Shown piece by piece: positions 48,045-55,631 of a stretch of 64,000 nucleotides of DNA. Each line of letters starts with the position of its first letter. The first letter of the stretch is position 1. The translations under genes and the position numbers were made by a program. Below the pieces are notes generated by a model. It had not been told where the DNA came from, searched no databases, and was given only the letters and a program-made list of their open reading frames with translations. Source of the DNA: an uncultured Pelagibacteraceae bacterium (GTDB lineage: Bacteria > Pseudomonadota > Alphaproteobacteria > Pelagibacterales > Pelagibacteraceae); contig CACDAL010000006.1 of assembly GCA_902550805.1 (NCBI GenBank), positions 1-64,000 of the forward strand. Reading direction: 5' to 3'.

Positions 48045-48950
48045 ATGCCAGATTTAAAAAATCCTAAAGTTGCAATTCCTGTTGTTCTTATAGCTGGTAT
48101 TTTTTGGTCTTTTGGACCCTACGTTGTTAGACACATTGATCAACCTGAAACTGCTCCATGGCAATATTTATTTACAAGAGGCATGGTTATTTTTTTGTTG
48201 TTAAATATTTATCTATATTTGGAAGAAGGTTTAAATTTTTATAAAAATTATCTAAAAATTGGTTTTGCAGGATTAATTGGAGGTATAGGACTTGGAACTG
48301 CTATGATCACATTTATTTGGTCAATAACAAATACTACAGCCGCAGTTACTTTATTATGTCTAGCGGCAATGCCTTTTATAACGGCACTTCTAGGTTTTTT
48401 ATTTTTAAAAGAAAGAATTTCAATAACTGTTTGGATATCAATATTTGTCGCTACTTTTGGCATAACTGTTATGGCATTGGGTAATTCTGAAAAAAATTCT
48501 TTAATAGGTCTAATTTTAGGTTTGGCTTCAGCATTTGGATTTTCAATATTTTCTGTTAGTTTAAGATGGAGGGTAGAAACACCAAAATTTACTACAGTTG
48601 CAGTTGCCGGCTTATTTTGTTTTTTATTTTCTACAGTGATGATTTCAATGAATGACGCTAACTTTTTATCTAGTGGAAAAAATGAAGCTTTATTCGCTAC
48701 CCATGGAACTCTAGTCTGTTTGGGTCTTATTTTATATTCAATAGGATCGAAAAATATACCTGCAGCCGATTTAACACTTTTATCTTTAACAGAAGTTATT
48801 GGAGGAATATTTTGGGTTTGGTTACCTTGGTTAGGCATTAATGAGGTGCCTTCAACAAATACTATAATAGGAGGTTTCTTTATTTTTATAGCTATATTTT
48901 ATTATAGTTTAATAATGCAAAGCAACAGGAGATTCATTGGTTTAAATTAA
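48045..48950 (+). CDS. DMT-superfamily permease (EamA family)
   Basis: 301 aa from the ATG giving MPDLKNPKVAIPVVL; the ORF-track start is a TTG two codons earlier. Ten predicted helices, with SITNTTAAVTLLCLAAMPFITALLGFLFLKERIS and LSLTEVIGGIFWVWLPWLGINE at the repeat ends. Its stop directly touches the creatinase ATG, so it may transport creatine, guanidinoacetate or a product of the two enzymes (inference). Confidence 0.85.
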   Translation: MPDLKNPKVAIPVVLIAGIFWSFGPYVVRHIDQPETAPWQYLFTRGMVIFLLLNIYLYLEEGLNFYKNYLKIGFAGLIGGIGLGTAMITFIWSITNTTAAVTLLCLAAMPFITALLGFLFLKERISITVWISIFVATFGITVMALGNSEKNSLIGLILGLASAFGFSIFSVSLRWRVETPKFTTVAVAGLFCFLFSTVMISMNDANFLSSGKNEALFATHGTLVCLGLILYSIGSKNIPAADLTLLSLTEVIGGIFWVWLPWLGINEVPSTNTIIGGFFIFIAIFYYSLIMQSNRRFIGLN

Positions 48951-50168
48951 ATGGAAAGGCCAGATTTTTTTGAACTTAAAAATGGATCAAAAGTAAAATT
49001 ACCTTTTACTGATAAGGAATATCAAAATCGTTTAGAAAAAATAAGAACAATCATGTCAAATAATAATGTTGATATGACAATTCTTACCTCTATGCATAAT
49101 ATAGCTTATTACACTGGATTTATTTATTGTTCTTTTGGAAGGCCTTACGGATGTTTAATAACACAAAATAAAATAGTTACCATTTCGGCAAATATAGACG
49201 CAAGCCAACCATGGAGAAGATCATATTGTGAAAATATAATTTATACAGATTGGAAAAAAGATAATTTTTTAAAAGCAATAGTATCAATAATTGGAAGAGA
49301 TGATCCTCCTAAAACTGTTGGTATTGAGAATGATCATATTACCTTGGATATAAAAGAAAAATTGAATTCTATTTTTAGCTTTTCCAATTTTAAAGATATT
49401 TCAAAAGAATTAATGAATCTTAGAATGATAAAATCTCAAGAAGAGATAAATATCATTAAAAATGGAGCAAGAATAGCCGATCTGGGTGCTGAAGAAATAG
49501 TAAAACATATAAAAGTTGGACAGAGCGAATTAGAAATTGCTATTGCCGGAAGAGATAGGATGGAAAGAGAAATTGCTAAAATCTATCCCAATGCAGAATA
49601 TATGGATACTTGGGTTTGGTTTCAGTCAGGAATAAATACTGATGGAGCCCACAATCCAAAAACAAATAGAAAACTTATTTCTGGTGATATTTTGTCTTTA
49701 AATACTTTTCCGATGATTTCTGGTTACTACACAGCTCTTGAAAGAACATTATTTGTTAATCATGTAGATGATGAATCTCTAAAAGCCTGGGAGGCAAATA
49801 TAAAAGTTCATAAGAGAGGGTTGGAGTTAATTAAGCCGGGAGCAAAATGTTCTGAAATTTGTGAAGAGTTAAATGATTTGTTTGCTCAATTAGGTTATTT
49901 ACAATATAGAACTTTTGGTTATGGACATTCTTTTGGTGTACTTTCACATTTTTATGGCAGGGAAGCAGGTCTTGAATTAAGAGAAGATGTAGAAACTGTT
50001 TTAGAAAAAAATATGGTTATATCAATGGAGCCTATGATAATGATACCAGAAGGAAAGCCTGGGGCAGGAGGCTATAGAGAGCACGATATTCTGGTTATTA
50101 AGGATGATGATGCAGACAATATTACCAAATTTCCTTTTGGACCAGAAAATAATGTAATAAAAAATTAA
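48951..50168 (+). CDS. creatinase (creatine amidinohydrolase), M24/pita-bread family
   Basis: 405 aa, the length of Pseudomonas creatinase and very alike along its whole length as I recall that sequence. Creatine-site residues line up: F62 and R64 in CSFGRPY, H234 in NTDGAHNP, Y260 and E264 in GYYTALERTLF, R337 in FYGREAGLELRE, E377 in GGYREHDI. Creatinase splits creatine to sarcosine and urea and needs no metal. Plain M24 aminopeptidase is unlikely since these residues replace metal ligands. It sits between a DMT permease and an amidinotransferase with no gaps. Confidence 0.92.
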   Translation: MERPDFFELKNGSKVKLPFTDKEYQNRLEKIRTIMSNNNVDMTILTSMHNIAYYTGFIYCSFGRPYGCLITQNKIVTISANIDASQPWRRSYCENIIYTDWKKDNFLKAIVSIIGRDDPPKTVGIENDHITLDIKEKLNSIFSFSNFKDISKELMNLRMIKSQEEINIIKNGARIADLGAEEIVKHIKVGQSELEIAIAGRDRMEREIAKIYPNAEYMDTWVWFQSGINTDGAHNPKTNRKLISGDILSLNTFPMISGYYTALERTLFVNHVDDESLKAWEANIKVHKRGLELIKPGAKCSEICEELNDLFAQLGYLQYRTFGYGHSFGVLSHFYGREAGLELREDVETVLEKNMVISMEPMIMIPEGKPGAGGYREHDILVIKDDDADNITKFPFGPENNVIKN

Positions 50169-51284
50169 ATGAGCGAAGAGAAAATTATAGTTAACAGTTG
50201 GAATGAGTGGGATCCTTTAAAACATGTCATAGTAGGAAAAGCCGACGGAACATGTATACCAGCACCTGAACCAGCTTTAGATGCTAAAGTTCCAGAAGAT
50301 TCTGATATGAGAGGACAGTTTGGTCCTAGAACTAAAGACACCGTTGATAAAGCTAATCAATTACTTGATGATTTTTCAAATATTTTAATAAAAAGGGGCA
50401 TTAAAGTTGATAGACCAGATCCAATAAATTTTAATCAAAAAACATCCACTCCTGATTGGGAATCCGAAACCATGTTTGGTTGCATGCCCCCAAGAGATGT
50501 TTTGTTAACTGTTGGGAATGAAATTTTAGAAGCGACTATGAGTTATAGATGCAGATGGTTTGAATACTTATGCTACAGACCTTTATTAAAAAAATATTAT
50601 AATTCGGACCCTAATATGCGTCATGAATCAGCACCAAAACCAAGATTAACTGATGCAGATTATAGAAAAGACTATTTGTCAGACAAAATTGGGATTCAAA
50701 AAAGATTGGAATGGACTGAAAATAAATTTTTTGTGACAACAGAAGAAGAACCTCTATTTGATGCCGCTGACGTATTGAGATTTGGAAAAGATTTAGTAGT
50801 ACAACATGGATTTACAACAAATCTTAAAGGAATAGATTGGATAAAAAGACATTACAAAGATCACAGAGTTCATGCTGTTAATTTCCCAGGAGATCCATAT
50901 CCTATTCATATAGATGCTACTTTCACACCTATCAAAGAAGGTTTAATAATTAATAATCCTCAAAGAAAACTTCCTAAAGAACAAAGAAAACTTTTTGAAG
51001 ATAACGGCTGGGAAATAATTGATTCTGCTCAACCTGCTCACAATTCACCCCCTCCTTTATGCTATTCTTCAGTTTGGTTATCAATGAATGTATTAGTTTT
51101 AGATTCAAAAACAGTATGTGTTGAAAAAAGTGAAGTTTATCAAGCTGAACAATTAGACAAACTAGGAATGGAAGTAGTTCCTGTTGAACTTAGAGATGCT
51201 TATGCTTTTGGTGGCGGTCTTCATTGTTGTACAGCGGACGTATATAGAGAAGGAAAATTAAAAGACTATTTTCCCAAACAATGA
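50169..51284 (+). CDS. arginine:glycine amidinotransferase-like enzyme
   Basis: 371 aa of the AGAT/StrB branch of the guanidino-modifying superfamily. The triad aligns with human GATM: D198 in LFDAADVLRFG, H247 in IHIDATF and nucleophile C353 in GGGLHCCTADV; SSVWLSMNVLVLD is also shared. AGAT moves the amidino group of arginine to glycine, giving guanidinoacetate and ornithine. The acceptor here is unproven; lysine or inosamine-type acceptors exist in relatives. Cotranscribed with creatinase, ending one base before the convergent 75-aa gene. Confidence 0.87.
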   Translation: MSEEKIIVNSWNEWDPLKHVIVGKADGTCIPAPEPALDAKVPEDSDMRGQFGPRTKDTVDKANQLLDDFSNILIKRGIKVDRPDPINFNQKTSTPDWESETMFGCMPPRDVLLTVGNEILEATMSYRCRWFEYLCYRPLLKKYYNSDPNMRHESAPKPRLTDADYRKDYLSDKIGIQKRLEWTENKFFVTTEEEPLFDAADVLRFGKDLVVQHGFTTNLKGIDWIKRHYKDHRVHAVNFPGDPYPIHIDATFTPIKEGLIINNPQRKLPKEQRKLFEDNGWEIIDSAQPAHNSPPPLCYSSVWLSMNVLVLDSKTVCVEKSEVYQAEQLDKLGMEVVPVELRDAYAFGGGLHCCTADVYREGKLKDYFPKQ

Positions 51285-51512
51285 TTAGTTTGGATTATTT
51301 TTTAAAAATTCAATATATTTTATAACTTCATTAAATTTTTCATCTTCAATATCTTTATAACTTGCATTAAATTTACTTTTTACACAAATAGCTACATGGG
51401 CATAAGGATTTCTTCCTTTTGGATGATTTGGATGTTCTGGAAGTTGACCTTCCAAATAATCGCCAGCTTCCTGAATAATTTTCCAGAGTTTACTTGCGTT
51501 TTCTTTGTTCAT
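51285..51512 (-). CDS. small conserved-looking protein of unknown function
   Basis: 75 aa, soluble, beginning MNKENASKLWKIIQEAGDYLEG with a motif HPNHPKGRNPYAHVA in the middle and an acidic helical C-terminus. I do not recognise a characterised family. It is probably real: its first 59 bp are duplicated, with 57 identical bases, at the end of a Gfo/Idh gene 2040 bp away. It lies downstream of the 582-codon gene on the same strand and abuts the amidinotransferase stop. Confidence 0.65.
   Translation of the reverse strand: MNKENASKLWKIIQEAGDYLEGQLPEHPNHPKGRNPYAHVAICVKSKFNASYKDIEDEKFNEVIKYIEFLKNNPN
51454..51512. repeat. direct repeat DR1, copy A (59 bp)
   Basis: Covers the first 59 bases of the 75-aa gene. 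Copy B at 53494 matches 57 of 59 bases in the same orientation, offset exactly 2040 bp; identity stops abruptly at both ends. Confidence 0.95.
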
Positions 51513-51528
51513 TCACTTTCAAATAATG

Positions 51529-51562
51529 ATTTATCTCTAATATTTCTAGTTTCATTTCTAGT
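51529..51562. repeat. direct repeat DR2, copy A (34 bp)
   Basis: ATTTATCT..AATATTTCTAGTTTCATTTCTAGT, 32 of 34 bases identical to 53342-53375. It includes the internal direct repeat ATTTCTAGT x2. It lies 17 bp upstream of the 75-aa gene start (minus strand). Confidence 0.9.
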
Positions 51563-51587
51563 ATCCTTTAAAATCCTATAATAGAAT

Positions 51588-53336
51588 TTATTGTCCCAAA
51601 GACTCTTTTGCTTCATCAACAGTATAATTTGTTCCATGTTGTTCATTGTATGCTGAAACTGCGTCTGCGAAACTACTATAACCTAAACCTTGAGCTGTTG
51701 CTTCTAGATCTACTGAAACACCAGCAGATGTTGCGGCCCTAATAGTATCAGCTACCTCTTGAAGACTACTATTAGCAGCAGCTGCTATTTGACCAGCATC
51801 AAAAGAGCTTATAGAGCCTGATTGAAGCGCATTGATAATATCTACATTATCTTGATAGGCCGAAGCATATTCTTCAACAGACCAGTTAGCACCATGTTGT
51901 GCGTTTGCTAAATCTGTTAAGTCAGAATAGTTATTAATATCTATTCCATAAGCATCACCAAAAGATCTAGCAAAATCATCAAGTGTAAAAGAAAATTCGA
52001 ATGACTGCGTATTTAAAGTTAGATCATTTCCAATTTGTGAAAAATTATCAGAATTAGTTTTAATCAAATTGTTAAACTCTTCTAAATCTATTAGTTCTTT
52101 AAAATTTTTCATAGCTAGTTGTGCTTTTATTGACTCAATTTCATCTTTAGACAAAGTTATTTCAATTCCAGCTTCATCAACGATTGATTTTGGAATAGGA
52201 TTTTTCCAAGCATTAGCCCAATCACTAAGTTTCCAATCTTTCATTTCAGTAGCTGAAGCAACCATAAGGTTTATAGTATCTAATTTTACATTTAGCTCAT
52301 CCTTATATACATTTAAAAATCTATTTACTGGAACATTAGAATTTTCTAAATTTAATATATGTAGCTGAATGTCATTTGATTTAATATTTTTATTAAGTTT
52401 CATCGATTTAGTTATTTTTCCTAATATTTCTAATTCTTCTTGTTGAAAGTCATCAAAATTAGCATTTGATAAATCTTGTTCAAATTTTTTTGGTATTTTG
52501 TCTTTTTTTATATTTTGAAGCACAAATTCTGAAATCTTGTATCCACTTAATAACGCTTCGAGATTCTTATCTCTTAATTTTTCAATTTCTATGACAAATG
52601 AAGTTAAAAGCTCATAATCTTTGTTGTCTCTATTTTTCTTTAAATCCTTCGATAAAGCTTTAAAAATTTTATTATATTCCTTATCAAATTTTTTTTCACT
52701 CAATCTCATATTTATTCTATCCTCAGTAAGAGATTTTAATTTGGATATATTTTTTGAGATTTTATTATGTATTTTTATTGATTTTTTTTCTTCTTTAGAA
52801 ATTTTTATAGTTTTAATTTCAGCCTGATTTAAAAGCTTGTACAAAGTGTAATATCTTTTAATAGCTGTTTCAGGACTATCATATAAAGTAAGACCTAGCG
52901 CCTCTCTCATTGATTTTTTTGCTTTACTTAGCCCGTATAATTTTTTTAAATTTCTTTTAGTTGCTGCATTTACTTTGGGATATTTTATCTCGAATATTTC
53001 AAGTGATTTTTTGTTTTCTTTTAATTGTTGCATATAAAAATATTCAAAATATGCCATTCCTAAGATGACTCTATCTGTATATTTTTCCATTAATCCTTTT
53101 TGAGTTATAAATATTTTAATAAATTTTTTGTTAGCAATTGTTTGTTTTTTATAAAAACCAGTTGCTGTTTCTGGAAACATACCTATTGGAGAAAAATCAA
53201 TTTTTTCAAAACTTCCAATATCATTTAGGTCATCTAAAAATACACCTAATTTAATTTCTTTTTCTGATCTTTCGTTGCTATTGGCAATATTTAAATTTAA
53301 AAAAATTAAAAGAATATAAATTACAATTTTTTTCAT
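51588..53336 (-). CDS. secreted protein of unknown function with C-terminal repeats
   Basis: 582 aa with a signal peptide (KKIVIYILLIFLNLNIANS). Residues 20-400 are lysine/glutamate-rich and mostly helical, likely coiled coil. From about residue 440 the composition changes to Ala/Ser/Gly/Asp with few lysines. Two related units occur there: DLTDLANAQHGANWSVEEYASAYQ and SFADAVSAYNEQHGTNYTVDEAKESLG. I do not recognise a family. A surface or periplasmic protein is likely. It is bounded by direct repeats DR2 and DR1 on both sides, suggesting insertion or duplication. Confidence 0.75.
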   Translation of the reverse strand: MKKIVIYILLIFLNLNIANSNERSEKEIKLGVFLDDLNDIGSFEKIDFSPIGMFPETATGFYKKQTIANKKFIKIFITQKGLMEKYTDRVILGMAYFEYFYMQQLKENKKSLEIFEIKYPKVNAATKRNLKKLYGLSKAKKSMREALGLTLYDSPETAIKRYYTLYKLLNQAEIKTIKISKEEKKSIKIHNKISKNISKLKSLTEDRINMRLSEKKFDKEYNKIFKALSKDLKKNRDNKDYELLTSFVIEIEKLRDKNLEALLSGYKISEFVLQNIKKDKIPKKFEQDLSNANFDDFQQEELEILGKITKSMKLNKNIKSNDIQLHILNLENSNVPVNRFLNVYKDELNVKLDTINLMVASATEMKDWKLSDWANAWKNPIPKSIVDEAGIEITLSKDEIESIKAQLAMKNFKELIDLEEFNNLIKTNSDNFSQIGNDLTLNTQSFEFSFTLDDFARSFGDAYGIDINNYSDLTDLANAQHGANWSVEEYASAYQDNVDIINALQSGSISSFDAGQIAAAANSSLQEVADTIRAATSAGVSVDLEATAQGLGYSSFADAVSAYNEQHGTNYTVDEAKESLGQ

Positions 53337-53341
53337 TATTA

Positions 53342-53375
53342 ATTTATCTAAAATATTTCTAGTTTCATTTCTAGT
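53342..53375. repeat. direct repeat DR2, copy B (34 bp)
   Basis: Same 34-bp element as at 51529-51562 (two mismatches), here 6 bp upstream of the 582-codon gene start on the minus strand. Offset from copy A is 1813 bp, different from the 2040 bp of DR1, so the repeats are nested. Confidence 0.9.
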
Positions 53376-53442
53376 TTTTTAATTAAATTGATGAGTCTTT
53401 AAGCGATTTATTTTAAGTTAACTTTTTAATATCCGCATAAGT

Positions 53443-53490
53443 GCTGTAGTTTAATGCAGCTTAATGTGGATTAGGTTGAACCTCTAATCC
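53443..53490. other. two adjacent hairpins in the intergenic spacer
   Basis: GCTGTA/TGCAGC (with one G-T pair, loop GTTTAA) is followed after 7 bp by GGATTAGG-TTGAA-CC(T)CTAATCC. Neither is followed by a T tract, so they do not look like terminators. They sit between the 582-codon gene and DR1 copy B. Role unknown. Confidence 0.45.
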
Positions 53491-53552
53491 CGTAAATAAT
53501 CACCAGCTTCCTGAATAATTTTCCAGAGTTTACTTGCGTTTTCTTTATTCAT
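53484..53552 (-). pseudogene. truncated 5' copy of the 75-aa gene
   Basis: Reads MNKENASKLWKIIQEAGDYLRD then TAG. The first 20 residues are identical to the intact gene at 51285-51512, then the sequence diverges and stops. The ATG overlaps the stop of the Gfo/Idh gene (GATGAATAA), as in a coupled gene pair. It probably marks where the intact gene once lay, or a decayed duplicate. Confidence 0.7.
53494..53552. repeat. direct repeat DR1, copy B (59 bp)
   Basis: 57 of 59 bases identical to 51454-51512. One of the two differences (base 53547, A versus G in copy A) creates the TAA stop of the Gfo/Idh gene. Confidence 0.95.
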
Positions 53553-54624
53553 CTTTTGGTAACCAAGAATTATACAAAGGATTATCTTTATCTATTGGGA
53601 GTTTAATATTTTTATTTTGTCTTGATGAATCATATACAGCTGTAACAAATTCTAATGATTTCCTAGCATCTAATAGAGTCACTTCATCGCTTGGTAAACC
53701 ATCTAACTTATTTGCAATTTCATCAAACATGCCTGCATACCAGGACTTAGGTTTCTTTATTTTTGATAATACTTCATCAATTTGATTTTGTGTTATGGGC
53801 GCTCTTGCTAAAAATTTCCATTTATCATCAGCAGGATTGTAGGGTTTGTCTGGAGAAGCTCCAGACTCTACTGTTAATCCCTCAAAACAAAATCGAAGTC
53901 TACTAGTATCATTTGCTGCTCCAAGTGTAATAGAGCTTGTAACTAAAGATCCATTTGACATCTCAATTGAAAGAGCGGCACAGTCTTCAACCTCAATATC
54001 ATTTACTCTAGTTGTTAATTTTGCAAATACATTTGAAACTGGACCTAAAATCATACTTACTAAATCATGAATATGAATTGAATGACTTAATATTGCACCA
54101 CCTTGTTCGCCCTCCCAAGTTCCTCTCCAAGGTTTAGAATAATAATCTTTTCCTCTATTCCAATGTGTTTCTAATGATGCAACAAGGGGTTTGCCCACAA
54201 GACCTGATTTAATTAGTGCTTTAAATTTAGAAAATCCTAAACCATATCGATATTGAAAAACTGGAAATATAAATTTACCTGTTTCTTTACTAATTTTTTC
54301 TAGTTCATCTATTTCTTTTAAACTAGATACTAATGGTTTTTCACAAATAACATGCTTTCCTGTCTCTAATGATTTTTTACAAGCAGAAAAATGTAAATGA
54401 GGTGGTAGACAAATATCAATAATATCAATTTCTTTTTCTTTTAAAACATCATCAAAATTAAGAGAAACTTTTGTTTTATTGTTTGAATGTAAAATTTTAT
54501 CAATAGCTTCTCTTGTTAAACCACACAAAGTATGAATATTAAATCTCTCAGATACTTTTTGAAAATCCTCAAAATGTTTAGCTCCTATATTGGTTCCAAT
54601 TACTCCAACTTGATATTTTTTCAT
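53545..54624 (-). CDS. Gfo/Idh/MocA-family dehydrogenase
   Basis: 359 aa. N-terminal NAD(P) domain YQVGVIGTNIGAKHFEDF with the EKPLVSSLKEIDELE motif (family E-K-P), then the mixed-sheet C-domain with GGAILSHSIHIHDLVSMILGPV. Such enzymes oxidise sugars, inositols or amino-sugar-like polyols; substrate unknown. Overlaps the upstream Gfo/Idh gene by 4 bp. Its last codons overlap DR1 copy B. Confidence 0.85.
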   Translation of the reverse strand: MKKYQVGVIGTNIGAKHFEDFQKVSERFNIHTLCGLTREAIDKILHSNNKTKVSLNFDDVLKEKEIDIIDICLPPHLHFSACKKSLETGKHVICEKPLVSSLKEIDELEKISKETGKFIFPVFQYRYGLGFSKFKALIKSGLVGKPLVASLETHWNRGKDYYSKPWRGTWEGEQGGAILSHSIHIHDLVSMILGPVSNVFAKLTTRVNDIEVEDCAALSIEMSNGSLVTSSITLGAANDTSRLRFCFEGLTVESGASPDKPYNPADDKWKFLARAPITQNQIDEVLSKIKKPKSWYAGMFDEIANKLDGLPSDEVTLLDARKSLEFVTAVYDSSRQNKNIKLPIDKDNPLYNSWLPKDE

Positions 54625-55631
54625 TTTTTTTCAGCTTGTTCTTGAGCTTTTATTGCAAGTTCCATTGAAAGGTAGGTTAGTTCTTGTGGACATGCAGTCT
54701 CAGTTCTATTTAAAACATCATGAATTAAATTACTGAAGTAGGGAAGTTTAACAGCAGAACAATCAATGTGTTTAACCTCATTATTGTTTGCTAAAAACAA
54801 ATGATTACCTTTTTCAGATTTTGCTAGATCGGTATACTTTCTTATTTCTATAAAACCTTTATCTCCAAGTATTAATAATCTACCATCTCCCCAAGTTGGA
54901 AGTGCATCTGGAGTAAACCAATCAAGACGAACATAACAATGCCCACCATTTCCAGTTAAATTAACTTCACCAAAATCCTGAAAGCCAGGTAGTTCTTTTT
55001 TTGTAGTATTTTCTACTAATGCATGGTTGATTTTTGCTTCATTTGAATTTGTAAAAACTAAAAATTGGTGAATTTGGTGTGAACCTATATCGGTAATAAT
55101 TCCACCATAACTTTCACGATCATAAAACCATTCAGGTCTTTCATAATTCCCTTGTCTATGCGGACCTGTGCCAATTGTTTGTTTTACTTTGCCTATCTTA
55201 CCTTCAGTTACTAATTCCTCAGCTTTTGCAACTGCCGCAACATGAAACCTTTCTGAAAAATTTACAGACCATATTTTACCTGAATCTTTAACTGTTTTTT
55301 TGAGATCACTTAATTGATTTAAAGTTGTACAGCCTGGCTTATCCACCATAACATCTTTACCAGCATTCATTACTTGAATAGCAAGACTAGCTCTATCTTT
55401 TGGAATAGATGATATTAAAATCATATCAATACTTTGATCTTCTAAAATTTGTAATTTTTCATCAACTCTTTTAATTTTTGGATATTTTTTATTAAATTCT
55501 TTTAAGGTTAAGGGAGAGCCATCTGTCCACCAGCTTTCGCAAACACAACCTTCTTTTAACATTTCATCAAGCATGTCAAATATATGGCCATGATCGATAC
55601 CCATTACACCTATTTTTAGAGGCTTGTTCAT
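54621..55631 (-). CDS. Gfo/Idh/MocA-family dehydrogenase
   Basis: 336 aa. The cofactor loop is atypical (IGVMGIDHGHIFDMLDEM), and the usual EKP reads DKPGCTTLNQL. The C-domain has YDRESYGGIITDIGSHQIHQFLVF and LPTWGDGRLLILGDKGFIEIRKY. A diverged second dehydrogenase paired with the preceding one. Coupled on both sides: it directly follows the PhyH stop and overlaps the next gene (ATGA), so the three probably work on one compound. Confidence 0.83.
   Translation of the reverse strand: MNKPLKIGVMGIDHGHIFDMLDEMLKEGCVCESWWTDGSPLTLKEFNKKYPKIKRVDEKLQILEDQSIDMILISSIPKDRASLAIQVMNAGKDVMVDKPGCTTLNQLSDLKKTVKDSGKIWSVNFSERFHVAAVAKAEELVTEGKIGKVKQTIGTGPHRQGNYERPEWFYDRESYGGIITDIGSHQIHQFLVFTNSNEAKINHALVENTTKKELPGFQDFGEVNLTGNGGHCYVRLDWFTPDALPTWGDGRLLILGDKGFIEIRKYTDLAKSEKGNHLFLANNNEVKHIDCSAVKLPYFSNLIHDVLNRTETACPQELTYLSMELAIKAQEQAEKK

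Noticed and set aside
48248-48838. 196-aa minus-strand ORF
   Set aside because: Lies wholly inside the DMT permease gene on the other strand; its sequence is low-complexity and family-less, a shadow of the hydrophobic coding strand.
48951-50168. Xaa-Pro aminopeptidase annotation for the M24 protein
   Set aside because: The residues at substrate-contact positions match creatinase along the whole chain and metal ligands of the peptidases are not kept.
50169-51284. arginine deiminase annotation for the amidinotransferase
   Set aside because: The HIDATF and GGGLHCCTAD context and the length fit the AGAT branch better than arginine deiminase.
51541-51562. tandem ATTTCTAGT units as a CRISPR or satellite
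   Set aside because: Only two units separated by three bases; no array or spacers.
53420-53500. tRNA-like segment (GGTTGAACC region)
   Set aside because: The stem resembles a T arm only loosely; no acceptor stem, anticodon arm or CCA-like end could be assembled on either strand.
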